NCBI RefSeq assembly: GCF_002079055.1
Contig: NC_047490.1
Span: 1-64,000 of the forward strand
DNA length: 64,000 bases
Reading direction: 5' to 3'
DNA from: Saccharomyces paradoxus
Lineage: Eukaryota > Ascomycota > Saccharomycetes > Saccharomycetales > Saccharomycetaceae
A model generated the notes under the pieces. The model saw only the letters and a program-made list of their open reading frames with translations. It was not told the origin of the DNA and made no database searches. This document shows positions 19,616 to 28,900 of the stretch, one piece after another (within the stretch, counting starts at the first letter, position 1; every line of letters begins with the position of its first letter). The translations under genes and the position numbers were made by a program.

Positions 19616-20746
19616 CTAATCATCGAAGCTAATTCTGGCAGACATTGATGTGAGAGTTGAAGGCTTCTTGGTGACAGCTGGGTCGTCTCCTATTAGATTT
19701 TTGGGAAACCCAACATCGAAAGGAACAATACTTTCTAGGTATTCTATCTGTTCTGGTGTCAGTTTAATACTTAAAGCCTCAATGTTCTGTTTGAGGTGTT
19801 CAATTTTTCTTCCTCCAACCAATGGGAAAACATTTTTTGCTTTGGAACGGACATAGGCAATGGCAATAGCAGTGACAGATTCAGTGCCATGTTCCTCAGC
19901 AACATTAGCCAATGCTTCACTAATTCTAACCTCCACGTCCGTCTGCTCAGAAGTACCAGAAACAGTACGCAGACCCTCTCCATTCTTCTTTCGCTCTTCC
20001 ATTGCCTTTTTACTTTGAAATCTTCCGCCTCCCATAACATCCCATGGAGCAAGGGCCATACCAAAATGCCTGGCCATTGGAATGATATCACGCTCGAAGT
20101 CTCTGTTCAACACATTCCACTTACCTTGGTAGATACTAAAAGGAGTTTTCCCATGAGATGTAGCGTAATAATTTGCTGCGGAAACAATCCAGGCAGGTGT
20201 ATCAGACACACCCAAATAGAGGACCTTGCCCTGCTGGACAAGAATATGTAAACTATCCATAACTTCTTCGATAGAACTCATATAATCCCACCAGTGAACA
20301 TAAAGAATATCAATCCAGTCAGTTTGCAATTTGCGAAGAGAATCTCTGATGCTCACATGCAAACTGCGCTTGTGATTACCGCAGAAATTGGCACTTTTCC
20401 CTTTGCCTACATCATAGCCCTTGTAGTCTGTGGTAAACTTGGTAGAGATAACGATTTGGTCACGCAGTTTTCTTGATTTCATCCATTCACCTATCCATGT
20501 TTCTGACTGTTCATTTTGATAACTGTTTGCAGTATCAACAAAATTACCTCCCATCTCGTAAAAAGCATCAAGCAGTTCAAATGCCCGTTCCTTATTCATA
20601 GAGCCCATAAAGCCTGACCATGCATCGCCGATTGAAGCTCCCCCCAAGATGAGCGGTGAAACTCTGATGCCCGCACTTTTAGAAAGAACTCTGAGGTGTC
20701 CTAATTCGGTAGGTGGCTCAGGTGCAGGTTTGAATAATTCAGTCAT
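19616..20746 (-). CDS. AAD4: Aryl-alcohol dehydrogenase family protein, full length
   Basis: An aldo-keto reductase of the yeast AAD family, thought to act on aryl aldehydes and alcohols with NADP(H). Its physiological substrate is unsettled. The 376 residues cover the whole family length with an apparently intact catalytic tetrad: Asp71 and Tyr76 (FVDTANSY), Lys103 (STKFT) and His151 (YVHWWD). The S288C AAD4 protein is annotated at 329 residues and lacks the N-terminal part, so this locus appears to keep an ancestral intact gene. It is convergent with THI13. Two Yap1-type elements lie about 310-345 bp upstream, matching the reported Yap1-dependent oxidative induction of AAD4 and AAD6. Confidence 0.95.
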   Translation of the reverse strand: MTELFKPAPEPPTELGHLRVLSKSAGIRVSPLILGGASIGDAWSGFMGSMNKERAFELLDAFYEMGGNFVDTANSYQNEQSETWIGEWMKSRKLRDQIVISTKFTTDYKGYDVGKGKSANFCGNHKRSLHVSIRDSLRKLQTDWIDILYVHWWDYMSSIEEVMDSLHILVQQGKVLYLGVSDTPAWIVSAANYYATSHGKTPFSIYQGKWNVLNRDFERDIIPMARHFGMALAPWDVMGGGRFQSKKAMEERKKNGEGLRTVSGTSEQTDVEVRISEALANVAEEHGTESVTAIAIAYVRSKAKNVFPLVGGRKIEHLKQNIEALSIKLTPEQIEYLESIVPFDVGFPKNLIGDDPAVTKKPSTLTSMSARISFDD

Positions 20747-21054
20747 ATTGAATAGTATTTTCGTGGCGATAGGAAATGTATTCTAGTAAAATACAAAGCT
20801 GTTCAGCGAATTAATTAGCTGGCTGATGAAGAGAAAAAATAGCAAGCATCCCTGAGTCTGGAAATGTTGTGATAATTTTATATGGTTGGAAGCTTTGCCC
20901 CTTATTTTTTTTGAGTACATTCAATGCAAACTAGTTGGGCCTTGAAACTAGATTTTCTTACTAAGTTTATTTTCACTGTTGGAAGCGGATTTTAAAGGAT
21001 ATGCAATTAGAAAAGAGCCAATGAAATGGGACTATGCCTAATATTAAAAATTGA

Positions 21055-21061
21055 TTACTAA
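21055..21061 (+). promoter_or_regulatory. Yap1 response element upstream of AAD4
   Basis: TTACTAA is the optimal Yap1 site (TTASTAA). It lies about 310 bp upstream of the AAD4 ATG, which is on the other strand. The site is palindromic in function. The paired element at 21084-21090 strengthens the call. Confidence 0.6.
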
Positions 21062-21083
21062 TGGTTGAATGACGTACAAATTT

Positions 21084-21090
21084 TTAGTCA
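21084..21090 (+). promoter_or_regulatory. Second Yap1 element upstream of AAD4
   Basis: TTAGTCA is an accepted Yap1/AP-1-like variant, located 22 bp beyond the TTACTAA site on the AAD4-distal side. Confidence 0.5.
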
Positions 21091-22315
21091 CCATAACCTA
21101 TTCTCATGATTTAATAAGATCGGACTTATTTAGCATTCTTTGGTAGCCGTCAAGGTGGCATAAGACTACGGTCATATCAATCTGCCTCTTCCTCCAGTCT
21201 CGCCAACGGACAACTCTTCAAAGCCATGGAGGCTCAGAACGAAATTATTGACAGCCTGGTCATCAATGGCCATGCAGCAGAAAGCGAGCATCCAACTTTA
21301 GTAGATCATGAAGATAGGGCAACGTGGACACCAAATTGGCTCAGAATTTTGATACAAATTAACTTTGAAGGCAACATTTTAAGTTCGGCCCTAATCTATA
21401 AAAAAATTCAGGTGCGCGTTCAAGAATCATATTTACAGTATAGGCTAATTGCAGCTTTCTTACTCGTAATGTGTCAATATCCAAATCTGAAAAGACGACT
21501 TCAAGAATAGTGATCTAAGATCTGTTTAGTGTACTACATATTCGGTTTAGAATTGTCGTTGTTTTGGTCAATGATTTCATACCTGAAAGGAACAAGAGCT
21601 TACAATATTTGTTTCTTATGCATATTACACCATGGCGTGGAAAAGCTTGAGTGGAGTAGTTCTTGCCAAAAAAAAAACCCTTGACTCGAGAGCCTCAGAA
21701 AAGAACCAATGCTGCGTTGATTTTGAAAAAGAGAGTCAATTATCATCCATATCTTTCTAAGCAACAAGGTGTAGAAAGATTGAAACTGGTTCATTCAACG
21801 AATATAGCAATAAATTATAAATAAGGAAATAAAGTCGCTAGCATATAAGATGTATCAACATTTTTGACTTGCCCAGAGTAGACCGAATTCAGTTCATTCC
21901 CAGATCTTTACCATACCACTAAAATGGTATTTTTCCTTTTCTCTTTTCTTTTTTTTTAAACAGTGCACAATTAGAAAGGATTGAAAGACATTAGAGCGTA
22001 TAAGAATGTACATTAGCATCATTATACCGGAAGCCTCTTGTACTGGTCGTTGGCTTCTATTTTCGAACAAAACATCCAGACACCCTGCTGATAATTTTAA
22101 AGAACAGTTTCGCTTATTCGAGTCATGTGTCTCCTTTTGCCTTGACAATACCGGAGAAAGCATCTCATCCCACGATTTGATCTGTCTGCTCGTCTCCACG
22201 ATCAAGGTAGAGTACACTTTCATTGTAAGTATTAATAAGAGTCTTAACACAGGCTGTCATTCCTTTTAAAACTCTTTGTTCTTGAATATCGCTGGACCAT
22301 TGAAGAGGCTTAACC

Positions 22316-22360
22316 AAAAAGCCTCTAAATTATTCAGGGTTCAACATTTAGAGGCTTTTT
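22316..22360. repeat. Perfect 15-bp inverted repeat with 15-nt loop and T run
   Basis: The arm AAAAAGCCTCTAAAT (22316-22330) is exactly reverse-complemented by 22346-22360 around the loop TATTCAGGGTTCAAC. Two further Ts follow, so the plus strand ends in seven Ts. It resembles a bacterial-type terminator hairpin or the ends of a lost small element. In yeast its role is unknown. Confidence 0.9.
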
Positions 22361-22478
22361 TTATATCCTCGACCCAGTTGCCTGCGGAAAGACCCTTCTG
22401 CCCGCTGCGTATTTTCTTAGAGAATGAAAAAGGCGCCTTTTCACCTTTTACTTTTTGAGTTAAATGTGTTGACTGTTT

Positions 22479-22523
22479 TACAACCACTTGATATGTGACT
22501 CTCGCATATAAGAAGTGGTTGTA
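22479..22523. repeat. Perfect 11-bp inverted repeat
   Basis: TACAACCACTT (22479-22489) and AAGTGGTTGTA (22513-22523) are exact reverse complements with a 23-nt loop. The repeat lies 133 bp upstream of the YDL241W-like gene and about 120 bp from the first hairpin. Confidence 0.85.
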
Positions 22524-22655
22524 TAGCGGTGTATCGATGAAAGACGTAGCAGCAAGGGCAAAGAGAAACAGTTGTAGATATACTGTTTCAAACAGTTTTA
22601 CTAGCAATTTTCACATTACCTCCAAGGTCAATTTTTAATAGAGACATAAAAAAAA

Positions 22656-23030
22656 ATGAATGTAACTGGTGAGAATCCTCTATTATTCAAGTGCGGTACG
22701 AAGGGCTACATCAACCAAACTTATACGCCAAAAGAACTTTATGACTGCGGGGTGACTCAAGGAAAGGAAATTATTAAAGAAAAGAACCCAAATTTCTTAG
22801 TTTTTTATCATACTTTTCTTACCCAACAGCCTGATCCAAGTCCACAAACGTTTACTTGCGGTACGATGGGCTATACCAATTCAAGCTATGACTCATATGA
22901 CTTTTATTCTTGTGGTTATATGCAAGGAAAAGGGACAGAAACCAATGCGGGAATACATAATCCAAGACCTTCTTATTCCCTTATCAAATTTATCATACTG
23001 TTCATGCTTGTGATCTACACAATTGCATAA
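22656..23030 (+). CDS. YDL241W orthologue: small repeated Cys protein with C-terminal membrane segment
   Basis: A 124-residue protein of unknown function that clearly matches S. cerevisiae YDL241W (start LLFKCGTKGYINQTYTP, end LFMLVIYTI). It contains an internal duplication. Residues 11-37 and 66-92 align without gaps over 27 residues, sharing F-x-CGT-x-GY-x-N-x2-Y-x5-Y-x-CG-x2-QGK, about 14 identities. Each copy has two Cys 18 residues apart and an N-glycosylation sequon in the same place (NQT, NSS). Residues about 106-124 are hydrophobic and could anchor the protein. No N-terminal signal peptide is visible, so topology is open. No promoter motif stands out. No function should be assigned. 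Confidence 0.85.
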   Translation: MNVTGENPLLFKCGTKGYINQTYTPKELYDCGVTQGKEIIKEKNPNFLVFYHTFLTQQPDPSPQTFTCGTMGYTNSSYDSYDFYSCGYMQGKGTETNAGIHNPRPSYSLIKFIILFMLVIYTIA

Positions 23031-25307
23031 ATTTCAAGGTTTCGTGTTTTTGAATGACAGTCGCAGTGGCCACCATATCCTTTTCACTGTTTCTAATATA
23101 TATAATACTAGATAGTCAGGCAGAACTTTGAGTTGCCTGAGAGAAAGGACTATGAAAATACAACTCATTGGTGGGACTCATCAATGAAACAGTGAGTAAC
23201 TTACTAAGGAGGCTGGAACCATTATGATAATTGCCAATAGTACAAATATATAGAATAAACACTAATCAAATATCCATACTTTGTCACCAATTTCATTGAT
23301 TTCTAAAAAATAGGTGCGATTACATGTTAATCACCAAGGTTTTATGTTAGACAGGACAGTCTCATCAATTACAGCTTCGAAGCATATTAAACTCGAACGC
23401 AGAAATGCGTCGCCCACGGCTCTTTTTCGCAAAGATTGTTACCACTGATTTAATGCGTTTCAAGTGCCTTAATAGGCCAATGGTATCCATAAGCGAACGT
23501 GAAATATACTACGTTACATTAGGAAGCCAGAAGTGGTATGCGGCACAGTATACTGATTTATGAGCAGGTGAAATACTTTAGATTTATAGAAAATAGTGAT
23601 ACTATGCTTTGGCTTCTCACGAAGTGGCCATGTTTTTTTTTATCAACCCCGGCAACACTAATGCAAGGCTTGGTAACTTTCATGGGCGTACAAATAGTCT
23701 ACGTGTGCCTCCCTTTTTTCGGATTCCTTCTTAGCTTTTGTGAGATGTTTAATTAACAATGATCATCAAGCCGCTACATACAAAAAGCCATAAAAATTAT
23801 ACATTTCTTGTCTAAGAACCGATTCTGTCGAGTTCAACAATTGTCCATGCTCGGAAATTTGGATAATGGTGTCACCTAACTTTTGTTTATTAAACCACAA
23901 CTCTACCATAAGAGCGACAGATATGGATATGGATTATTACGTATTCTTACTCGATAGCTTGTATACAGGAGAATTCACTTAGGACGCCTTTAGAAGCAAA
24001 AACTGTTCTTGAGGTCTTCAGTTTCATCTATCTATTTTGGGAAACTAAAGTTACGCTTTTTTGACTGCATCTCATAAACAGCTTTAACTAGCCCTAAAAT
24101 AGTTGTAAAAACACTTCTACGGAATGTTTAATAACTCCTGACCGATAGTTCTTTATTATTCGTCCTAAATTGTAACATGATAATGAAGAGTAGGTTCAAA
24201 ATCCACGAAATTGGCATTTTATCAGAATTTTCAGCTTCCAACTCTGTATTAGAAACGCTTTTTCTTACCAGTTAGGATGATGTCATACTTCTTGAACGAA
24301 CAGCGGGACACTTATGTGGATTGCTATAGCGTGTAAATCAGATATTAAAAAGTTTGGCTCTATTTAGCTCCCTTTTTGTATAACAAATTTGCCATATTGT
24401 CATACCATTTGCTTAGTCATCGACCACTGGAGAACAAGAAAAGGCATTCCAAGTCGCCTGTGATTCCAGTACCAAAGAGATTGATGATTTTGGAAGTAGG
24501 AAATAGCTGCAAACAAATACAAAGGGTGATAAGATTGGTTTAAGGCGAGGTTATACTTAGCTATTGCCTTTAGCAACATTGATTGTTGAACAGTCAAGAA
24601 AAGAAACGCAAAAAGCTGCACTCTAAAGTAAATACTCAAGCATTCTCAGAAAGAATGGGAAACGACAAGCACTCCGAAACAAAATCATAGGCAATCAATG
24701 TAATCCATAGAAGGACACTCTACAACCGGAATATAATCAACATGGGCGGCCTCCATGTTGTACTCACCATGTTGTACTCAATTAGCTTGTGAACTAAGGG
24801 AGTATAAGAGGCAAATATATCAAGAACCCTGCATCTGTTATTTACATTTGAATTCCTTCTCGTTGTCATCCGCTTTTCTGCAACGTACCTCACTTGCAAA
24901 CTTAAATTAATGTTTGAGAAATATCCCATCGCTGCAATACCTCCCACTAGATTTTTACTGAAGAAAAATCAATCTTGGCAAGTATATCCTTATCTTTACA
25001 AATGTGTCTTTTTTGTCTTCAAAGTATGCCGGGTATTGATGGGCACGGAAGATGTAAACAAAATGGAAAACAAATAACAACAGGATCTGAAACGTCATTT
25101 GAGAATTTAAAGTATGTAAATCCTTTCTCTCGAGCCAACCAAGGCTGTTCTTGCTAGAAACCAGCAATTGGGCTTTTCATTCAAAACGCTATTCGTCTTT
25201 GCTTTAACATTGTTTTTAGGTCTTTATCCCAGATATACCAAATCGTATTTATTTAAATCCCAAAAAGAGCAGACAAATTATTGAACAACAACTACCGGAG
25301 GTAAGCC
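23031..25307. other. Long spacer between the YDL241W orthologue and LRG1
   Basis: About 2.3 kb of AT-rich sequence with only short unsupported frames. A 14-bp exact tandem duplication (CCATGTTGTACTCA) sits at 24753-24780. The spacer marks the boundary between the variable subtelomeric block and the conserved chromosome core. The LRG1 promoter lies in the last part. Confidence 0.55.
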
Positions 25308-28300
25308 ATGATTCAAAATTCTGCTGGTTATCGATCGGTGAATACTGCATCTTCGATGACCGTGCAGGTGAAGAATCAGAAGAAAATATGCGCCCGTTGT
25401 AACAAACCAGTTGTACAAGATAGCCAACGAACGAAGACAACTTTAAAGGCCCTCGGTAAATACTATCATGAAAGTTGTTTTACCTGCCAAGACTGTCAAA
25501 AACCTTTGAAGCCTAAGTACTTCCCATATCAAATAGACAGGACAAGTGAGCCTATATTGTTATGCCAATACGATTATTTTAAAAGACATAACTTGTTATG
25601 TCATGTATGTGATACTCCACTACGTGGGCTATATTATACCGCATTCGGTTACAGATACGATGAAGAGCATTTTTCTTGTACAATATGTGCTACTCCTTGT
25701 GGTGTGAAGAAATGCTTCATGTACGAAAATCAATTATATTGTAAGTACCATTTTCTCAAGTATTTCTCCAAACGTTGTAAAGGGTGCGGATTCCCAATAT
25801 CAGACCAATATATCGAGTTTCCCAAAGGCGAAGAAATACATTGTTGGCACCCAGAATGTTATGGGATTCATAAATATTGGCATGTAAATTTAGCAGCGGA
25901 AACTGTTGGTTTGCAGTACCTTCCCAAGTTAGAATATAACCCAAATGCCGGAGACAAAGATATAAACCCAACCGCCTACGAGTTAGAAAAACAAATGCAG
26001 GCGTTTAACTTTATTCTATCTAAAACGTGGTCGGTTTTATATCGATTCGAGGAAGAAGCAGCTTCCTGCATCTCTGATATGTTTCAGTACTTGACAAGCA
26101 ATGATCAGTTAAAGGGCATAGAGTCTACGGGCCTATTGGTACTGAAAATTGACTGCCTTTTCAGGGGGCTGGACACTTTCAACTTCTCGACGAACAAAAA
26201 CATGTCCGTTAATAGTGAATTAGAATGCACTGAAAATAACGTCATAGCTGTCAACAAATACAGCAAGTTTCCAAAAAATCTTTCGACAAAAATAATGATA
26301 TATTTACAACTGTTGAGAAAGCTAGGGACAGAAAACAAAAACGAAACTATTACAATTTCATCTTTCATGTCTGTTATCACCGGATTAGCCCATTTTCTAA
26401 AACTATTAACTAGGTTTGGATTATACACGGCTCTAGAAAACAACAAAGTGACTCGTTCCGTTAATCCGCTGCTACGATTTTTAAGAGAAGTAGAAAAGAA
26501 TGAGCTTTTTGAAAATAACCCGTTTCAATATATCAAGACTCCTGTTAACGCCACAGATAGTTGCGCTGGATGCAATAAATACATACAGGAGGAATGCATT
26601 CAATTTTATGAGCACAGATGGCATATTGCCTGTTTTACTTGTTGTTCATGTCATAAGAATATCAATCCGAGGAGTTTGACAGATCCGACCTTTAATAAAG
26701 AAAAAAAAAGAATTCTATGTTCTCACTGTTCAATTGATGATCCAGCTTCTGTGCCCGGTTTCAAATTTGTCACTAAGCTGGCACAACTAATTTTTCTTTT
26801 GAAAATTGCGCTAGTTAAATCAAGAACGGTCATGTTGAAATCGAGAGCATCTAATAAAGTTGGCAGGAACTCTTTACAGAGTACTATGCTGAAGGAACAG
26901 ACTTACATTAGAACACTAAATGACATTAAAAGATTGAGATCAAGAAGAGAAAGTGTTCGAGTTACTCATAACAAACAACAAGCTAGAAAATCAGTGATAT
27001 TGGAAACTGCTGAGACGGATTTGAATGATCCAAGGAAGCAAGGAGATAGCAAAAATCTTGTAATTCAGACAGATGACCTATCATCCAGTCAGCAAGTGAG
27101 CACACGCGAAAACGTTTTCAGCAATACTAAGACATTGACGCTAGATGACATTTCACGCATTGTCGCCGCTGAACAAGCAAGAGAGCTAAGACCTAACGCT
27201 TTTGCACACTTCAAAAAGCTGAAAGAAACGGATGACGAAACTTCGAATATTGTTCCCAAGAAAAGCGGGGTTTATTACTCAGAATTAAATGCTATAGAAC
27301 TCTCGACAATAAGGGCTATCAGTTTATCACTGCTAGCTGGTAAACAACTGATATCGAAGACTGATCCCGATTATAATAACTTGGTTTCTATGGTCTTTTC
27401 GAATGAAAAACAAGTCACAGGCAGCTTTTGGAACAGAATGAAAATTATGATGAGCATGGAGCCTAAAAAGACCATCACTAAGACAGTTTTTGGGACTCCT
27501 TTAGATGTATTGTGCGAGAAATGGGGTGTTGATTCTGATTTAGGCGTTGGGCCTGTAAAAATCAGAATTCCCATAATTATTGACGAGCTAATATCATCTT
27601 TGAGGCAGATGGATATGTCAGTGGAAGGCATTTTCAGGAAAAATGGAAACATCAGAAGACTGAGAGAATTAACTGCTACCATTGATAGTAATCCGACAGA
27701 AGCGCCTGACTTCTCAAAAGAAAATGCAATTCAATTGTCCGCTCTTCTGAAAAAATTCATTAGAGAACTTCCCCAACCGATTTTATCAACAGACTTATAT
27801 GAATTATGGATTAAAGCTGCGAAAATCGATTCAGAGGATGAGAAACAGCGTGTTATATTGTTAATATATTCTTTATTACCCACTTACAGCCGCAATTTAC
27901 TGGAGGCACTTTTGTCATTTCTGCATTGGACATCTTCCTTCTCTTACATTGAGAATGAAATGGGATCAAAAATGGACATTCACAATCTATCCACAGTCAT
28001 AACACCTAATATCTTGTATTTACGCCATAAAGAAATCTCCAATGATAACGTCCCGGACGAACCGGAATCAGGTTTGGTTGACTCATTCGCTCAAAACAAA
28101 GGAGAAAATTACTTTTTGGCTATTGAGATTGTTGATTACCTGATCACTCACAATGAAGAAATGGCAATGGTTCCAAAATTCTTAATGAATCTTTTAAAAG
28201 ATGTGCAGTTACAAAAATTAAATGACTACGAATCAATAAACCATTTTATTTCCACCATTATGCAAGATAAAACAATCGATTATTCCGAATGTGATATAAA

Positions 28301-28361
28301 AACTCCTGTCACGGTTAAAGATTCGACTACCACGGTCATACAAGGTGAAGTAAACAAATAA
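25308..28361 (+). CDS. LRG1: LIM-domain Rho GTPase-activating protein
   Basis: Lrg1 stimulates GTP hydrolysis by Rho1. It dampens beta-1,3-glucan synthase and cell-wall integrity signalling and helps cell separation and mating. The 1017-residue protein has two N-terminal LIM zinc domains (about 28-90 and 98-150) and a third at about 418-475. The RhoGAP domain spans about 733-945, with the arginine-finger motif EGIFRKNGN and the ALLKKFIRELPQPIL helix. The basic central region (KSRTVMLKSRASNK, RLRSRRESVR) may bind membranes. It is the first gene of the conserved core and is divergent in sequence from my memory of S288C Lrg1 at a few percent of residues. Confidence 0.97.
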   Translation: MIQNSAGYRSVNTASSMTVQVKNQKKICARCNKPVVQDSQRTKTTLKALGKYYHESCFTCQDCQKPLKPKYFPYQIDRTSEPILLCQYDYFKRHNLLCHVCDTPLRGLYYTAFGYRYDEEHFSCTICATPCGVKKCFMYENQLYCKYHFLKYFSKRCKGCGFPISDQYIEFPKGEEIHCWHPECYGIHKYWHVNLAAETVGLQYLPKLEYNPNAGDKDINPTAYELEKQMQAFNFILSKTWSVLYRFEEEAASCISDMFQYLTSNDQLKGIESTGLLVLKIDCLFRGLDTFNFSTNKNMSVNSELECTENNVIAVNKYSKFPKNLSTKIMIYLQLLRKLGTENKNETITISSFMSVITGLAHFLKLLTRFGLYTALENNKVTRSVNPLLRFLREVEKNELFENNPFQYIKTPVNATDSCAGCNKYIQEECIQFYEHRWHIACFTCCSCHKNINPRSLTDPTFNKEKKRILCSHCSIDDPASVPGFKFVTKLAQLIFLLKIALVKSRTVMLKSRASNKVGRNSLQSTMLKEQTYIRTLNDIKRLRSRRESVRVTHNKQQARKSVILETAETDLNDPRKQGDSKNLVIQTDDLSSSQQVSTRENVFSNTKTLTLDDISRIVAAEQARELRPNAFAHFKKLKETDDETSNIVPKKSGVYYSELNAIELSTIRAISLSLLAGKQLISKTDPDYNNLVSMVFSNEKQVTGSFWNRMKIMMSMEPKKTITKTVFGTPLDVLCEKWGVDSDLGVGPVKIRIPIIIDELISSLRQMDMSVEGIFRKNGNIRRLRELTATIDSNPTEAPDFSKENAIQLSALLKKFIRELPQPILSTDLYELWIKAAKIDSEDEKQRVILLIYSLLPTYSRNLLEALLSFLHWTSSFSYIENEMGSKMDIHNLSTVITPNILYLRHKEISNDNVPDEPESGLVDSFAQNKGENYFLAIEIVDYLITHNEEMAMVPKFLMNLLKDVQLQKLNDYESINHFISTIMQDKTIDYSECDIKTPVTVKDSTTTVIQGEVNK

Positions 28362-28900
28362 TAGGCAGTAACCATAATCCTTTCCTCATTTTCATTCTCT
28401 CTTCCTCTTTCCTTTAGATTTTGAGGTTTGCCGTTCTTTTCAACGTCCTTTACTTCTTTTTTTTTTACCTACTTTAAAGAAAATCTTCACCAGAATGCTA
28501 TGAAAATGGACATTATTTTATTATTATACAACGTAGTATATTCTGGCTAAAATGAAATTAGAAATTGTAACATTATTATGTAATTATAATCATTTGTATC
28601 ATTGTATTACTCACCTTTTGGTGTGAATCTTGTGTTTTTTTTAGAACGCCCTTGAGAGCAGATCAAAAAGTACATTGTTCTTGCAAGGGCCCAAGAGGTC
28701 AGCTAGCAAGATGGAATCCTTCAGAAGGATCTAAAAACAAAACTTCAGAAAAGAAATATTAAATGGCGGCATTTCGCCTTTATGCCCTATATGGCGTGAT
28801 TTGATTTTCTCTACTCACTTCCAGCGGTGATTATTCATTCTCTGAATAATCATCAATGACACTATTCATATGTTAGTTTTAACTAAAAAAAGATTCTAAG
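28362..28900. other. LRG1-ADY3 convergent spacer
   Basis: AT-rich 3' flanks of two converging genes. No RNA gene or conserved frame is seen. Confidence 0.6.

Larger units (their letters stand above)
20747..22655. other. AAD4 upstream spacer to the YDL241W orthologue
   Basis: The spacer contains the AAD4 promoter, a 94-codon open frame at 21226-21510 with no relatives I recognise, and two perfect inverted repeats described separately. The S. cerevisiae dubious ORF YDL242W maps here, and I see no supported counterpart. Confidence 0.5.

Noticed and set aside
22316-22360. tRNA or tRNA fragment at the hairpin
   Set aside because: GGGTTCAA resembles a B box, but no A box, cloverleaf or acceptor pairing is present.
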